Assembly: GCA_037176885.1 (NCBI GenBank)
Contig: JAWWNJ010000205.1
Coordinates: 62,001-126,000, forward strand
DNA from: Favolaschia claudopus
Taxonomy: Eukaryota > Basidiomycota > Agaricomycetes > Agaricales > Mycenaceae
Direction: 5' to 3'
DNA length: 64,000 nt
Of the stretch, positions 1 to 11,989 are shown one piece after another (position 1 is the stretch's first letter; each line of letters starts with the position of its first letter). Under the pieces are notes generated by a model. It ran no database searches, was not told where the DNA came from, and saw nothing but the letters and a program-made list of their open reading frames with translations. A program made the position numbers and the translations under genes.

Positions 1-2433
1 GCTGTTGGCTATTTCGAGCATGCTACTCTCATATACAACGACTTCGGCGCCTTTGTACCACACACAAATTTGATTAATAACCAGGCGGGTTGCACATTGA
101 GAAATGGAAGATGTTGTTTCTCTGAATCAAATCATTCTGGGGTTCATAAACAGTCCAGTCAGGTAGGAAGACATCCGCACCTCAGAAGGGCAAAAAGCCC
201 TTTGATAAGACCAGCAGAGAGAATTGCATGATATGCTGATTCGTGCTGTGCAATGGCCTGCAGCCAGAGACATAGGGGGACAAAGGTGTCATCCGAACTG
301 AAAAGGGTCTTGGTTGTATGCACATTGTGCAGCATATCATGCTCAAAAACAACAGCTTTGGCGCCTTTGGACCAATCACAAATCTGGCGAAGAGCCCCAA
401 GGGCTGCAGTTTGAGAAGCGGTAGGGGTTGCATCACTGAACCAAATGAACTCTGGGTTCCATAAGCAGTCTAGTCAGGTAATGACACATCCGCACCTCAG
501 AAGGGCAAAAAGTGCTTTGATAAGGCCAGTAGAGAGGATTGCATTATATGTTGATTTGTGCTGTGAAATGGCTTGCAGCCAATGACATGCCTCAACAGAG
601 GTGTCCTTTGACCCGAGAAGCTTTTCAGCTGTTGGGAGCATGTAACTGTTAGAAACGACAGCTTCGGCGCCTTTGGGCCAGACACAGATCCGTTCAAAAA
701 GTCGGAGAGCTGCACATGGGGAAACGGCAGGGTTTGTATTCCTGAAAACAAATTCCAGGTGAGCACATAAATCATGTTGTTCAGTAATGATAAACATGCA
801 CCTCGTGATCCAAAGGTCAAACAAAGGTTCAAATAGCTCAGCAAAGGGAATTGTGTGATATGTTGATTTGTGCTGTGCAATGGCCCCCAGCCAATGACTC
901 GCCTCGACAGAGGTGTCATTTGACCCAAGAAGCTTCTTGAAAGCTGCCTGTTGAGAAATGGTAGGGGTTGTATCACTAAACCAAATAAATTGTGGTATAT
1001 TTTTCAGCCAAGTAATAGTCAGGTAAAAACACATGCGCACCTCAGAAGGGCAAAAAGCACTTCAATGAGATCAGGAGAGAGAATTGCGTGAAATGTTGAT
1101 TTGTGCTGTGCGATGGCCTCCAACCAATGACACGCCTCGACAGCGGTGTCATTTGACGCAAGAAGCTTCTTGGCGGTACTGACGATGTTACTGTCAGATA
1201 CAATAGCTTCGGCGCCTTTGGACCACGCGCAAATCCGTTGGAGAACCCGGATGGCTGCACAGTGAGAACTGGCAGGTGTTGAATCTCTGAACAAGTTTCA
1301 GATTCCACAACCCACATATTACACAGTACTTACAAGATCATCTCGACTAGAAAAAGATGTAGCTTCAAGTCTAACATGATGGCTGAAGCGGCCTGTGTTT
1401 GAGCAAGTTTCTCCAATGCCACACACACACTTCATATATACATGCAGCATTTTTGTTACGAGATCTTGGTCAACTGCGAGCGACTTCATTATTGAAGTCC
1501 TTGTCCGGTCAGTGGATCCAGCTAATGCAATCACTTCGAGCAGCTGTCTAGAAAAGTCGGGGCCACTTCTACCAGACATGGTGAGCTCATGGGGAATGCA
1601 AGCTGAATATCCCCTTACCCTATGTAGGAAGTGAATATGTCCCGAGTAACATCCTGTATCTCAGGAGGCAATTCTTCAGCTGATGCGCGTTTAAAAATGG
1701 CCACGAACACCGCAGTTCGGGCAGAGAAGTCGTGGATGTTCAGTACGAGTGAAAGACCACTGCTCATAATCGAAAGCAGGTCGTTATCAGCAAGGAGACG
1801 GACCCTCTCCTCAATGCTATGCAGCATTGTAGCCCGATAATCGGTTGGAAGCCAGAGTTGATACATGAAGCTGGGGACAGTCAGAGAGTGTTTGACACCA
1901 CGGGATGCAGGGATTACCAAAAATATTCCAAAGCCTCCAAGAAATTTGGTGTCTTAATCAAATTTTGCAACTTGATGAAAGCGATGTTCTGTAAAGCGGA
2001 TACCAAAGGACGGAGTGGACTACTGTCTGGAGACTCCAGAACTTCCACCAGAATGTGCGAACTCCGAAAGACCATTTCCATTGTGCTTAAACAACGGTGA
2101 ACTTCCAGTAATTCCAGCCTCCGACATAGATGATCTACGATCATACACTTCGTTGCGGAAGATATGTATTTGTAACTGTAATTCTCAAAGTAAGAGATAG
2201 GATTGCTAGGGCCGCGATACATACCTGAGATAGCTTTCAAATATTTCCATCATTTCCTCCGAAAGTGGGTTGTTCTCGTTTGTCTTGATAAAATTCCTGA
2301 CCTGTGATCGGTACAGATACCGTATTGCTGGCTTGCTGAGGGTATGAAGGGGTAGGTTCGGTCCAACAGACATGTTATCCGACCAGTAACTCAGTAGACT
2401 GGGAGGCGACTCTTGAAAGCGCAGTGAGAGCAT
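1..2433 (-). pseudogene. Armadillo-like repeat protein, copy A (3' end beyond the window, frameshifted)
   Basis: A multi-exon gene starts at the ATG at 2433 (MLSLRFQESPP) and runs leftward out of the window. Four N-terminal exons (about 2433-2230, 2150-1905, 1840-1624, 1585-1330) are followed by repeated exons of about 76 codons, each with a core such as CAALRLF-RICVWPKGAEAVV and HWLQAIAQHKSTYHAILS. These helical repeats resemble an armadillo solenoid; the function is not known. The first base of the window lies inside a further repeat. Copies of the same gene lie at 39719-41862 and 13391-14962. In the fourth exon, near 1420-1445, a GT-rich stretch is longer than in the 40.8-kb copy. The net +4 nt throws the reading frame out (GIGETCSNTG here, ALENLAQTQA in the other copy). 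One repeat (about 840-990) also lacks its middle. The frameshift makes this copy a probable pseudogene unless it is a sequence error. Confidence 0.72.
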
Positions 2434-2659
2434 GGTCGAACGACGGGAATAGGGAGGAGATACTTTGGAGTCACTGCATGCGAAAGGCTTAATATATCAT
2501 TTGCCACCTACACAGCTTTGCAAACGCAGACCACAGCCTTGAATTTAACAGTCTGGGAATAGGTACCCATTTTTAGGATGGGCCGGGATGGCACTTGCAG
2601 AAGCAATCCCTAACGAGGCGTAATTTGGGTCTCGCCTGCGGTCGGTGGCAAGCATGAAC
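2434..2659. promoter_or_regulatory. Upstream region of armadillo copy A
   Basis: This stretch lies directly 5' of the copy A start codon. It keeps visible similarity to the region 5' of the other copy (41863-41960), for example the shared CAGACCACA and AGCCTTGAAT words. It is therefore part of the same duplication and presumably held the promoter. I see no clear TATA box or open frame. Confidence 0.35.
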
Positions 2660-4420
2660 AAAATTTTCGTCGTATAGGGACTATTCCTACACGTGCGACG
2701 GTCCGAGTGACGAGTCATTATCGTAGAAAAGAGATGCCGGAGAATTTCCGAAGTGAAAACGATACTGGTTCTTCGCTCAGAACATCGGCCCAGGTGGACA
2801 GATTTGCCTGTCCAGACGACATGAGCCACCGGTCACCGAAGTGAAGATACCGAGTCGGAAGAAAGAAAACCCGCAGGTACAGCTACATGCTGCGCAAAAG
2901 CTCTTCATCCACGACATCGAAATCTATATCGAGCCAAAGGGTATTCGCCGGCATCTGGGTCCAGGCGATGGCACACGCGTGAGTCTAGCCCGGAATACGC
3001 CTGCGCTCGAAACAAAGGTGAGGAGCCAAGGGTTCTCTCCGTACCCCGAGCTACCCCTCCCATCCCATTCCCCTACTCCCGCCTCCTCCGCATCCGAGAT
3101 CCACTCCGACGCGCCTTTGATACCCCGTCCTACCTCCCCTTCGGCGAGCCCCACATCCCCGTATACCCCTTATCTACCTGGGTTTCCAAGCCCAAGTGAT
3201 CCCCGCCTCCTTCCTCTACCCCACTCCTCCCCTACTGACCACCAACCGCTCCACCCTCAGCTCCGGCGCATCGAAAACCTAGATCACCAGCACCGTGCAC
3301 CAATACCGAATTCACAAACGGCAGGGACCTGATGGGAGGGTAAGCAAAACGCATCGAGCCGTAGATGACTCGGGGAACTGACGCTTTGACGGAATGTCTC
3401 TCTATTCCTCCTGATCTACCCACTGCACGTTCTTCCTCGTCCTCCTCCGCATCCACCCCGAGCCGTATCTTCTCCTATTGTCCGTCCTCCTCCTCCGTAT
3501 ACTCCATCCACCGCTCTGCACCCCATCCCGCATCTTCCTTACCAGCCTGCGTTCCCAAGAGTCAAGGCCAAGCGTACCACCCTGCGACGAAACAAATGGA
3601 ATGAGACGGGTTCGCGCGAGCGCCGGAAGCGTGTTAGTTGCAAGAGACAGGCGTCGAGACTGCGTGGGCAGGGCAGAAGTTGGTAGAGGAGGGGAGAATG
3701 ATGTAGAGCGGCGGAGATTGCTGCATGGGTGGAGGCGAAGAGGCGGAGGTGCGAGAGGCAGGGGGAGGGAATAGCGAGGTCGATGGTAGACGCGATACGG
3801 CGCGCGTCGATGTGGAAGAATCGCGCAGGGACACCCATCCTCCCTCGTATCCCGTCTTATAAACCCTTTCGGTGCGTATCCAGCCATCGTCCCTTCGTAC
3901 CCATGCGCCTGTGAGTACTGCACACCGTCCTGCCTCTCCTCCCTCGAAGAAGGCTGACCACCGCCTCCATTCTCCATGCCTCCTGCAGGTCCCTCCAGTG
4001 TAGGCCCCCTACAACGTACTCCAAGCCAGAAACGACACGACACTGAGCAGCAGCAGCATGCCCCTCGTCGATCCGTAGATGGGAGATTCGGGATGGATAC
4101 GTCGCGTCGGTTGTGATGCGCTGCCGCCGCGAATAAGAAGTATCCCTCGGATACGCCTTTGCCGCCAACGCGGTCGCCGCCGTATGGATGCGGGACCCAA
4201 TTACGAGTGCAGATGACGGTGATGCGACAGGATAAAGACGAAGGTCTCGCTGCCGAGGAAGTGAGGCCGGCGAGGAGACGAATCCGAGCAAACGAGGAAG
4301 ACGACATTGACTGACCCGAAGCGTGCTGCAATACGACTTTGAAACATATGAGCGTCGGCGGAGGCATGGGGCAGCCGGGTCGGAAGTACCAACGGATGGA
4401 GGAGGCACATTAACGGGTTG
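2660..4420 (+). repeat. Degenerate duplicated segment, left copy
   Basis: Several stretches match 44000-46260 at moderate identity. Examples are 2673-2745 with about 44003-44075, 2970-3015 with 45095-45140 (shared GGAATACGCCTGCG), and 3540-3640 with 45955-46045 (CCCAAGAGTCAAG, GGAAACGTGTTAG-like). Open frames exist on both strands, but none continues cleanly and the conserved words fall in different frames. It looks like an old coding or transposon-derived sequence that has decayed. I do not recognise the original product. Confidence 0.5.
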
Positions 4421-5555
4421 GATAAGGACAGGCGGGAGGATTCGAGGATAGGGTGCTGCGCAGTAGTGAGACCGACGTGGCGAGGAAGTCAGGTAGGGCT
4501 GGAAGGGTGGAACACTAGGAAGCCTGTGTTAGCACGATAAACGAGGTATCATATAAAGCAAGACTTGAATATACATACCATACATATGTGCATTGCCGAA
4601 ACCGCGCGCGCCTGCACTCCGCATCCAGCGAGTCAACTCACAGACGTCGCCGATACGATGCATGACAAGCTCAGTGAAATGTATGCACGTTAACAAGAAT
4701 CCCAAAGACGTCAATGACCGAGGGTGATGCATGGCCGATAGGGAAGACAGAAAGAACGAATTCGAATGAGTGTCTATGTATGAGGAAAAAAGGCGAGTTG
4801 TCAGCATAACTCGCGGGGCGTTTGCGAGTACGTACCTCGTCATGATTCTGAATCCTTCTTTCCTTGCTTGGATAGCTTGGTGACAGTTCCTCGCCCCTAT
4901 CTTCTGTTCTCCTCGCGCCCTGCCTTCCCTACCCTTCTCCGTCATCGCCGTTGTGCTTTCTTCCGGCGTTATCTCCTCCGCCCCTTGCGCGCGGCGCAGA
5001 GCCTGCTCTCCACATCCAATCTTCCGCAACCTTCCTTCATTCTCTCTCGTCCTCCTCGCCCCGGCGCATGGATAACCTCTCTCCCTGTTAACACCATAGC
5101 ACGACACGACCCCCAACGCATCATGCCTCCCTCGCACGTTGTCAACGACACGCATTGGCCCATTGATTCCTGTTCACAGCGGAACGAAAGCCCTAGGTGA
5201 AACGGATAGACCAAACACGGTGAGCTGGGGACTCGGGAGAAGGCCATCCCAGGATTTACGCCGAAGGTCGGGGATGGTGGTGATGAGCCGGGATTTGGTT
5301 CACTGTTGAAAACCTCGGAAATCACGGCATTTATGATCTTTCGATGACGGCGCGCATGGATCACAGAAACACGGTCACGACACCGCGTTATGAACTCGTT
5401 TTGACTCGGCATGACTCGGCTGGCCTCAAGGCATTGGATATCTGACTCGAATGGGGGTTTTGACTTGACAGAGAGCTACGGAGGGCTGTGAAATGACTAC
5501 GGTAGCTACGGATTGACTGTGGCTTGACTACGGAACGGCTGCGGCTTGACTCAGA
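4421..5555. other. No supported gene
   Basis: Short open frames occur on both strands, but none has recognisable domains, clean splice structure or similarity to the matching region near 46.3 kb that I can follow. The stretch around 5400-5555 is rich in the word GACTCGG and similar pentamers. Confidence 0.4.
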
Positions 5556-5572
5556 AACACAGCCACAGTAGG

Positions 5573-5640
5573 GTATATAAGGAGCGCGGTTTTGTGTCGT
5601 AGAGTAGAGAACTTTCACCCCATGTAAACTCACTATAACC
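5573..5640 (+). promoter_or_regulatory. TATA-type core promoter
   Basis: The sequence GGGTATATAAGGAGCG contains a strong TATA box at 5573-5580. It is followed about 60 nt later by TATCTATCTATCT and then by the hydrophobic open frame at 5784. It could be the promoter of that frame. It could also be the core of a solo long terminal repeat, but I could not find matching ends. Confidence 0.4.
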
Positions 5641-5783
5641 TATCTATCTATCTTTCGGCTCTTGAAATTGTTTGCTAAATATTCGACTTGATTGAACATC
5701 CGTAAATCAAACGCTCGTTGACCACCCACAACCCCGACTCACCCACGGATCGCTTGTTCGCCGTCGCTGCGCTCAAACCCGAG

Positions 5784-6257
5784 ATGGGACCGCTGTGGAT
5801 CTTCGAGGTATTGTTGGATTTGTTATATCTATTCGGTTTGTTTTGTTGGATGATGAAGGGAGATGTACGATTCGGATTAGGGTTATCGGTTTTATCGGTT
5901 GTGTTGAGGTTGAGAGTGACTAGGAGGAGGATTCAACGTTGGACGGTACGGTGGTGGGAAGGAATTCCGCAGGTCGGGACGACTGCGCGCTCGCTGGCGA
6001 GCACATCTCATTACCATCGCCGCCATTCTATTCATACAATATTATCATTACTACCTCTCCGTCATTCGTCGTCACTCATCTGGATTGCACTATGCGTATA
6101 CTTCGCATCGAGCCCCGAACTTGCGCGTGTCGGATTGGTTGTGTGGTGGTTGGTTGGGTTGTTGTTCAGTTCAGCTTTCACCCACGCTCCCAGTCCCCGC
6201 GTTTCAGTGGGGTCGAGGCGGCACTGGGAAATTGATAATATAGATGCGGGTGTGTAG
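5784..6257 (+). CDS. Hydrophobic membrane-protein-like open frame
   Basis: The frame is open from at least 5718, with the first ATG at 5784 and a stop at 6255-6257 (157 residues from the ATG). It has several strongly hydrophobic stretches: WIFEVLLDLLYLFGLFCWMM, LGLSVLSVVLRL, a segment near LIWIALCVYFAS, and LARVGLVVWWLVGLLFSSAF. These could form three or four membrane helices. No family is recognised. It may be the last piece of a decayed transporter or a small real gene; the TATA box at 5573 favours at least past expression. The second half overlaps the start of a stretch related to 47.2-47.7 kb. Confidence 0.35.
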   Translation: MGPLWIFEVLLDLLYLFGLFCWMMKGDVRFGLGLSVLSVVLRLRVTRRRIQRWTVRWWEGIPQVGTTARSLASTSHYHRRHSIHTILSLLPLRHSSSLIWIALCVYFASSPELARVGLVVWWLVGLLFSSAFTHAPSPRVSVGSRRHWEIDNIDAGV

Positions 6258-6299
6258 AAGGTGGAGTATTGATCGTTTGGGGAGGAATGAAGAAGTCTT

Positions 6300-6760
6300 G
6301 TATCCGCGCTGTACGGTCGTCGGAGGAGCGGTGACAGGAGTGAATACCGAAGATCGGGAGGATGACACGTCCACGAGTCAGGTTTGCCGAAACGTTTCAT
6401 CATTCGTGCATCCCAAGAGGCGTCGACAAAGACGGCCTCGAACTCGACAACGACGAGGACAAAGCGGAAGCGGTAGGAGGATCAGCTGCGTAAGATGCTT
6501 GCCCATCGTTCGCCGAGTCTGGATAGGTCCTGGGTGGCGTGAATGGAGCGGGAAATGTTGGCGTAGCGACGGCGTAGTTTATAACCCTAACCCTAAATTT
6601 GAGTGCAGGCAAGAAGGTTTCGTCGTATGGGGCGGAGGCTGGTGGAAGGAGGGATGGGAAGGCGGAGTAAGCGGGGTCTACATTTGAAGCAGTTGGTCAG
6701 GTCAGAATTGGAAAGCGTTGTGGAGGGCTTGGACATGCGCACCGTGAATCCAGCAAAGAT
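6300..6760. repeat. Duplicated segment related to 47330-47690
   Basis: Matches in the same order include TCGACAACGACGAGGACAAA against TCGACGATGACGAAGGCGAG, GCGGAAGCGG, CCCATCG-CGCCGAGT, the telomere-like repeat, and the ACATTTGAAGCAGTT / ACAATTCAAGCAGTT end. The segment forms the right part of the old duplication that also covers the armadillo copies. No frame is conserved between the two copies. Confidence 0.55.
6582..6597 (+). repeat. Interstitial telomere-like repeat
   Basis: TAACCCTAACCCTAAA is two and a half units of the fungal telomere repeat (TTAGGG on the minus strand). A second short run sits at 47531-47544 at the matching position of the duplicated segment. Confidence 0.7.
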
Positions 6761-8485
6761 CTGTTTATGCTGATCCTCTGCCGTAGCGATAGAGTGCGTC
6801 GGTGTGGTGTAAAGCGCAAAATTGGAAAGGACTGGGGGTCGTTGAGGATGGAGAGTGCTGAGAGACGTGGTGGCCAGACGAGAGTTGGCGAGTATATTCG
6901 TTGCAAGTGTCGTCGTATTACCGACTCGATTGGTCAAGTAGATTTCGGAATTTCGTCTCACTGAGCCAGGTATTGCAACTAGAGGAAGGTCAAGGGAAAG
7001 TCAACATAAAAACTTCAATAACGAACATAGAACCGCACCAAGGTCGAACAGAATCCCATACCCCTAGCAGTATAACTTCCGTGCCACTCCGAACCCATTC
7101 TCCCTGCTCCAGCCCGTCTTGAAGTGCGTCAAAGAGCGTGAAGGGGCGCCAAAGAATGCGTAGCAAGAAACCAGAGCACTAGCTTGACAGTATACGCCAG
7201 TAGAAAGCGGGAGAGGATTCGTCGATGACGGAGGAAGGCAACACGTCGGCAGCTGATGGGGTTAGAAATCAATACATGTAAATATAGCCCTCCTTGTTTT
7301 CCGCGTTGAAGTCCGTCGTCCGGCCTTGGCGCAAACGAGCGTCGTCGAGCCCTGGCCATAAACACTTGAGTGAACTCGCGTTTCCCGCACTTCTGATTTC
7401 TCCATGAATCTGTTAAACACTGCGCGCGCCGTCCCGACTCCCGATTGACTCCCGAGACTGCCGACTTGCTGCCGACTCGGTCACTCGGACTCAGGGCGAA
7501 TTCCAGGTAAGTACGGAGCGGCATCAGCGGGCCAAGCCTGCACTTGGGATATAGAGTGATATACTGACTCCATTATGTGCGTAAAAAAATCGGAGTACAT
7601 CACTGTACTCTTGCTGTACTCGCTGAAAACCATCCCCGTTTCGGCATTCATCGTAGGCTCATAGCTGACGATCCACCGGCGCATGAACACACCCATCAAA
7701 GGCAGCCACCATCACAAGAGAGCAAAAAAGCATCCACCTCCATCGAGAACCGCGTCCGTCAATTGTGTAAGCACCATTTTGGAACCACATATCCTCAACG
7801 GAGGCGGGCCATTGCAAATGTCGCCGACGCAGAGGTAAGCGGTGGAACCAGGTCTTGTGTTCGCGGCACTTGTGCTGACGGTGAACTATCATCAGAGCAC
7901 CATTGACATTCACATGCATGTCGGCTCGATTTTGCTCATTTTTTTCGCGTACGATCTAGATCCTAAACCAAGTGAGTGTCAGATACAATTGTTAACGTTG
8001 TATCCCGAGTTAAGTGCTTACTGGTGCGCTCGGCGGTCAACGAGGCACATCGTTCAGAGGCGGACATCTTTGAAATTTGAATCTGATTCTTCCGGAATTC
8101 ATCATCCCGTAAGTGAATATTCTGAACCCACACGAAATATTTCTCCGCTACTCGTGGCACTTTGCTACAAAGCGTAGAGGTATATCAACACGGTGTCATA
8201 CGCTGAAATTCGATCAAAAATCACGGCACATATTTATTATCCTTATTTCTCTTTCTCAACCTCGATTAATTTGCTCAAAGCTGTCAACATTCTCGACGCA
8301 AGTAACCAAGTCTCTGATCCATCTCCTGCTCATGTCATTAAGTAAATGTAAACCTTCCTCACCTCTGTGTTCCGTCTCTGGATTGCACGGTGAGTATTCG
8401 ATTTGATATAGCTGTCCATTCTTGGTTTCGAGCGAATTCCGTTGATGATTCAGACAGCACTGTCTGATCTTCTCTTGTCAGAGCA
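6761..8485. other. No supported gene
   Basis: Short frames exist on both strands, for example minus-strand frames around 7480-7920 containing MWFQNGAYTIDG. They show no domain, no consistent splice pattern and no duplicate elsewhere in the window. I see nothing firm here. Confidence 0.4.
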
Positions 8486-8493
8486 TCAAGTGG

Positions 8494-8501
8494 CTATAAA
8501 A
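8494..8501 (+). promoter_or_regulatory. TATA box upstream of the kinase-like gene
   Basis: GGCTATAAAAGC lies about 300 nt before the ATG at 8797. It is the only clear TATA box in the upstream region. The spacing implies a long 5' untranslated region or a 5' intron. Confidence 0.4.
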
Positions 8502-8796
8502 GCTTTTTTCCCTTGTTTATTTTCTGGTGTTGGTACTCTCAGGCTGCTGTGCTAAAATTTGTATGTATGGCTTTCCCATCTCTCAGTTGGAGGAGATAGC
8601 TGAAAACTCAAACACAGTTCTTTCCTGTTATTCTGATTCAGGAACATACAGCACCTAGATTTTGGCAGGTCTATTGAAAGTTGTGTGATGATTGGTCCAT
8701 TGTCTTGCACCTCTCACGGTCTGGCTCCACAGCAGTCACAACAGCAGATTGGCAAGGACTGCCCCTCGACATTCTCCCTCCTCCCTCATTACTACC

Positions 8797-11345
8797 ATGT
8801 CCTTCATCTCGAATGCAGCAGATTTCACCCTAAGAGAAGGTGTATACAACAATGTACACGGCAATCTAGTCCATAACCACCTGCATGCCTCCAAAAAGCG
8901 CATTAGGGCGGTGATGGAAGGCAAGCAGCTCAAACGGGGAAGGCGCTAAGCTGACTTTGCCTAGACCGTGGAAAGGAAGCAGAAATTGCTGTCCTTGAAT
9001 GTCCTGATTGTAAGCGTCGCCGGGAAGAGGATCCGGGGGATGGAATGAAGGTGGTGATTATTGATTTTCTGCAAGAGATCTACGAAATTCAATATAAATA
9101 TTTCAGATCATCCGCAACAAAAATCTGCAGCTCATTGATGAGATTGGTAGCGGGCCAGGATACTTCATGCACACTGGAAAATGCAAAGGACAGTCTGTGA
9201 TTGTTAAAGTCTTCAATGCGGGTGTGGGTGCAAGGAAGGTAGCATGAACAAAGTCTTCATACATCAAAGGTGGACTTAAAATGACTGTAGTATTTGGAGG
9301 ACACCGTAGAACTGACTCAGCAGCTCCTGTGGGTAGAATTTATCTTACTCCGCTCCAAGCTCATTTTGACAAATTATGTCCAACAGACACCCAAATCTCC
9401 TCCGCATCACAGGAATATCCTCTCCTCTATCACTCAATCAATTCATAGCTTATGAGCATGGTGTGTGACCACACTTCCCTGTCCTTCCAATTGAATTTAA
9501 TCCACTATCCAGTTTACTGGAAGGATGCCAAAGGTCCCCTCGCCAGAGCTCTGAAGGATGATCTTTTGAGAAGTTTTGGCCTTGGTTTAAGAATGGTATG
9601 CTTGCTTGTGGTTTGCATGCAAGCAATCTGATTACATGTATAACAGGTGGCGGGATTGTCAGTGCGTATTTTAATGTGGTTACTATTCTGCACATTCACA
9701 ATTGCTCCCTCCAGGCAGCCATAAACTATCTTGCAGTTCAAAGTCTTTCATTGCTATTGATGCAGACAACAGTATGTTTACCTTTCTTCAACAATAACAT
9801 GGCACTACTAATGGCAGGAAGAATTTTGATGTTTTTCTTGACATTGAAGACCGGTTTGTTGTCAGCATTAATCCAAGCCAATCACAACCCACCTCGTGCA
9901 CTATGATGGAGGTAGATGATAGGCCTTGGGGAATTTTCAATGATTTGTGTTGCCAAGTGAGTTTTTATTGTCTACAGTTTCTTTTCAGAGTTGACCTGCG
10001 AGCTAAGGTTCTCACTGCTGCAAATCATGTTCTGCATGGTGGGTTGCCCCCCCTCAGCTCTACTCTCTACTCTACATACTTGCACGTGAACTAATTCCAT
10101 AGCAGAGCACATATTTGAGAGGAATCCATCCTTGCTTGACACACTTGACTCACTCTCTCAGAATTTGTCCTCCTCCTGTGGTCCATCACTTGTCACCAGT
10201 AATTCTAGGTTGGACTTCAACAACACACAGTCAAATGAGTTTCAGCCACCTGGTTCCCTCAGGCGAGAATATGTTTGGCGAATTGTGCAGTATAAACAGC
10301 AATCATTGGCCACCATTGCTGCACAGATGAAAAAGGACTATGAGTTCCGGGCTTTGACACCACAAAGGCTTGAGTGGGCTAATGCATCCCAGGTGCATCG
10401 CTGTGCTGGATATATTCGGGAAGAAGTCACTCTTGCCAGCAGCCTGGCAGATAGTGCAGTGGTCACTCACAATGCCCCCAGTCCTATGGAAATATGTCCT
10501 GTTTGTAACCAACCTGTCAGTATTGATGAGAAATTCAGGTGTAGCTGTGGGGAACTCAGTAAGTGATAGTCACTCAAAATGGCTATATCTTACATAGTCA
10601 CTGCTCGTTTCTAGCTCCTGGGAGTGGTTCAACTGTCAAGTGTCAGAGATGTAATTTCTGGAGTCACACCCAGTGTGTTGGTTGTTCCCATGAATTTATC
10701 TGTGAATTTTGTGAGTCCACAATTGTTGATGCTATTGACCATTCTGACCTACAGGGAATATTAGGTGCTCCTCCCTCATTCCCTCCACCAATGAGTGGAA
10801 TAGGGTCCACACCAGTGTTGAATGTCCCTGAAGATGACAGCAACCAGGTCCAGCGTGCAAGCCTGTCTGCCCCCCAAAACAAGCCTGTCCATTCTCAACC
10901 TTCCATGGTACGTGTGTCATCAAATATCATGTGCTCTGAACACGTTAAACAGATTACAAAGCAGGATGCCCGAAAGTTCACTCATGGGGCTGGAAATCTG
11001 TGCCGCTGGAGGCAGTGAGTTTGTGGGGATTAGATGAAAAATGGCTGACACCTGCAAATTCCCCTCTTCTGCTAGCATCAGCCATAATTTTACTCACTGT
11101 GGACATTCCCGAAAACTTGTCAGTCTTCCAAAAAAAAAAATCCCTATTCACTGTCCTTCATACTCACCTCTTCACAACAGCCGCCCATTGAGGTACCACA
11201 TCCAAGGATCAAACTAAGCAGAACCCCTGATAAAAAGTTGCTTTCCCAGATAAAATGTGCATCTCCGCACTGCAAATTTAGTGACATGCACCCCAAGGAT
11301 TGTGTTCCACCTCTATGTACGAGAACTTGTGCACAGTTGTGAGTC
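8797..11345 (+). CDS. Kinase-like-fold protein with C-terminal zinc-ribbon cysteine clusters
   Basis: The protein starts MSFISNAADFTLREGVYNN and continues through about nine exons. A kinase-like domain follows: DEIGSGPGYFMHTGKCKGQ (glycine-loop-like), VIVKVFNAG (VAVK-like lysine), HPNLLRITGI, a C-lobe with INYLAVQ and FDVFLDIEDRFVVSINP. I do not see a canonical HRD or DFG motif, so it may be a pseudokinase. Exons after 10100 carry REYVWRIVQYKQQSLATIAA, then CPVCNQPV..CSCG and CQRCNFWSHTQCVG..CEFC, which read as zinc ribbons or a PHD-like finger. A last cysteine-rich exon lies at about 11180-11340. Introns at 9054, 9238, 9329, 9462, 9598, 9957, 10039 and 10562 join in frame, some using non-preferred AG acceptors. 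The join between the first exon (to about 8940) and the second is one base out as I read it. The family is common in agaricomycetes; its role is unknown. Confidence 0.72.
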
Positions 11346-11636
11346 AACTATCACATTATATCTATTTGTTCAGGATTCAAAAAAAGCACCGATATTCCAG
11401 CCATGGATACCCAGAGCACATCAGTACGTACACCAAGAAGTTTTGTTATTTCCATTCATTTGTGCATAAATTTTTAGTTTACAACATAGAGGGAAATTGT
11501 GACAGCTGTGGTTACCAGGGCCTGAACTTTAAGGGAAGAGTACGCTTGAAAGCAGGGAACCTCGTGCAGTTCCCACCCACACTCTGTAGATAACTATTGT
11601 ACATGATAGAATAGCATAAAACAGTAGCTGAAGATT

Positions 11637-11744
11637 GCACCACGCAGTGGGCCCCGCGGCGAGCGGTAGCACCACGCCGTGGGCCTCCGCGGCGAGCGGT
11701 AGCTCCGCACAGCGGTTGGGGTCTGGGGTGGAAAACCCCGCAAC
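11637..11744. repeat. CACCACGCAGTGGGC repeat, copy 1
   Basis: The block CACCACGCAGTGGGC..GGCGAGCGG..GGGGTCTGGGGTGGAAAACCCC recurs at 29157-29226 inside the Plavaka transposase gene. Here its first part is tandemly doubled. It is a dispersed repeat or a transposon end; I cannot see its full limits. Confidence 0.6.
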
Positions 11745-11895
11745 CCTTCTTTCACAGTTTTAATATTTTATTCAACAACTTCTACATACACAAAACTTAC
11801 AAGTAAAGATCCAGCTTCAAAAACAAGCTATAATACGCCGTCAGGCAAAAGGAGGGGGTGGCTTTCCCCCCAGAAAAATGTTCGCTTATAAAAGA

Positions 11896-11950
11896 AGACG
11901 CGGGGAGAGCGTGAGAAAGTCACAGTCACAGCGTGACATTCCCCGCGTCT
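11896..11950. repeat. Hairpin-forming inverted repeat
   Basis: AGACGCGGGGA (11896-11906) is the exact reverse complement of TCCCCGCGTCT (11940-11950), with a 33-nt loop that contains GTCACAGTCACAGCGTGAC. It lies just 3' of the first CACCACGCAGTGGGC repeat and may belong to a small transposon. Confidence 0.6.
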
Positions 11951-11989
11951 GTTTAGTCTCCCTAGTTCTTGCCTATAAACCAAGCGACC

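Noticed and set aside
2841..3332. A 163-codon plus-strand frame as a gene
   Set aside because: Its conserved words with the 44-46 kb copy occur in different frames there, and it has no domain. The long frame is probably a composition effect.
3402..4367. A 321-codon minus-strand frame as a gene
   Set aside because: Opposes the conserved plus-strand words, is rich in Arg/Ser/Pro, and is not preserved in the duplicate segment.
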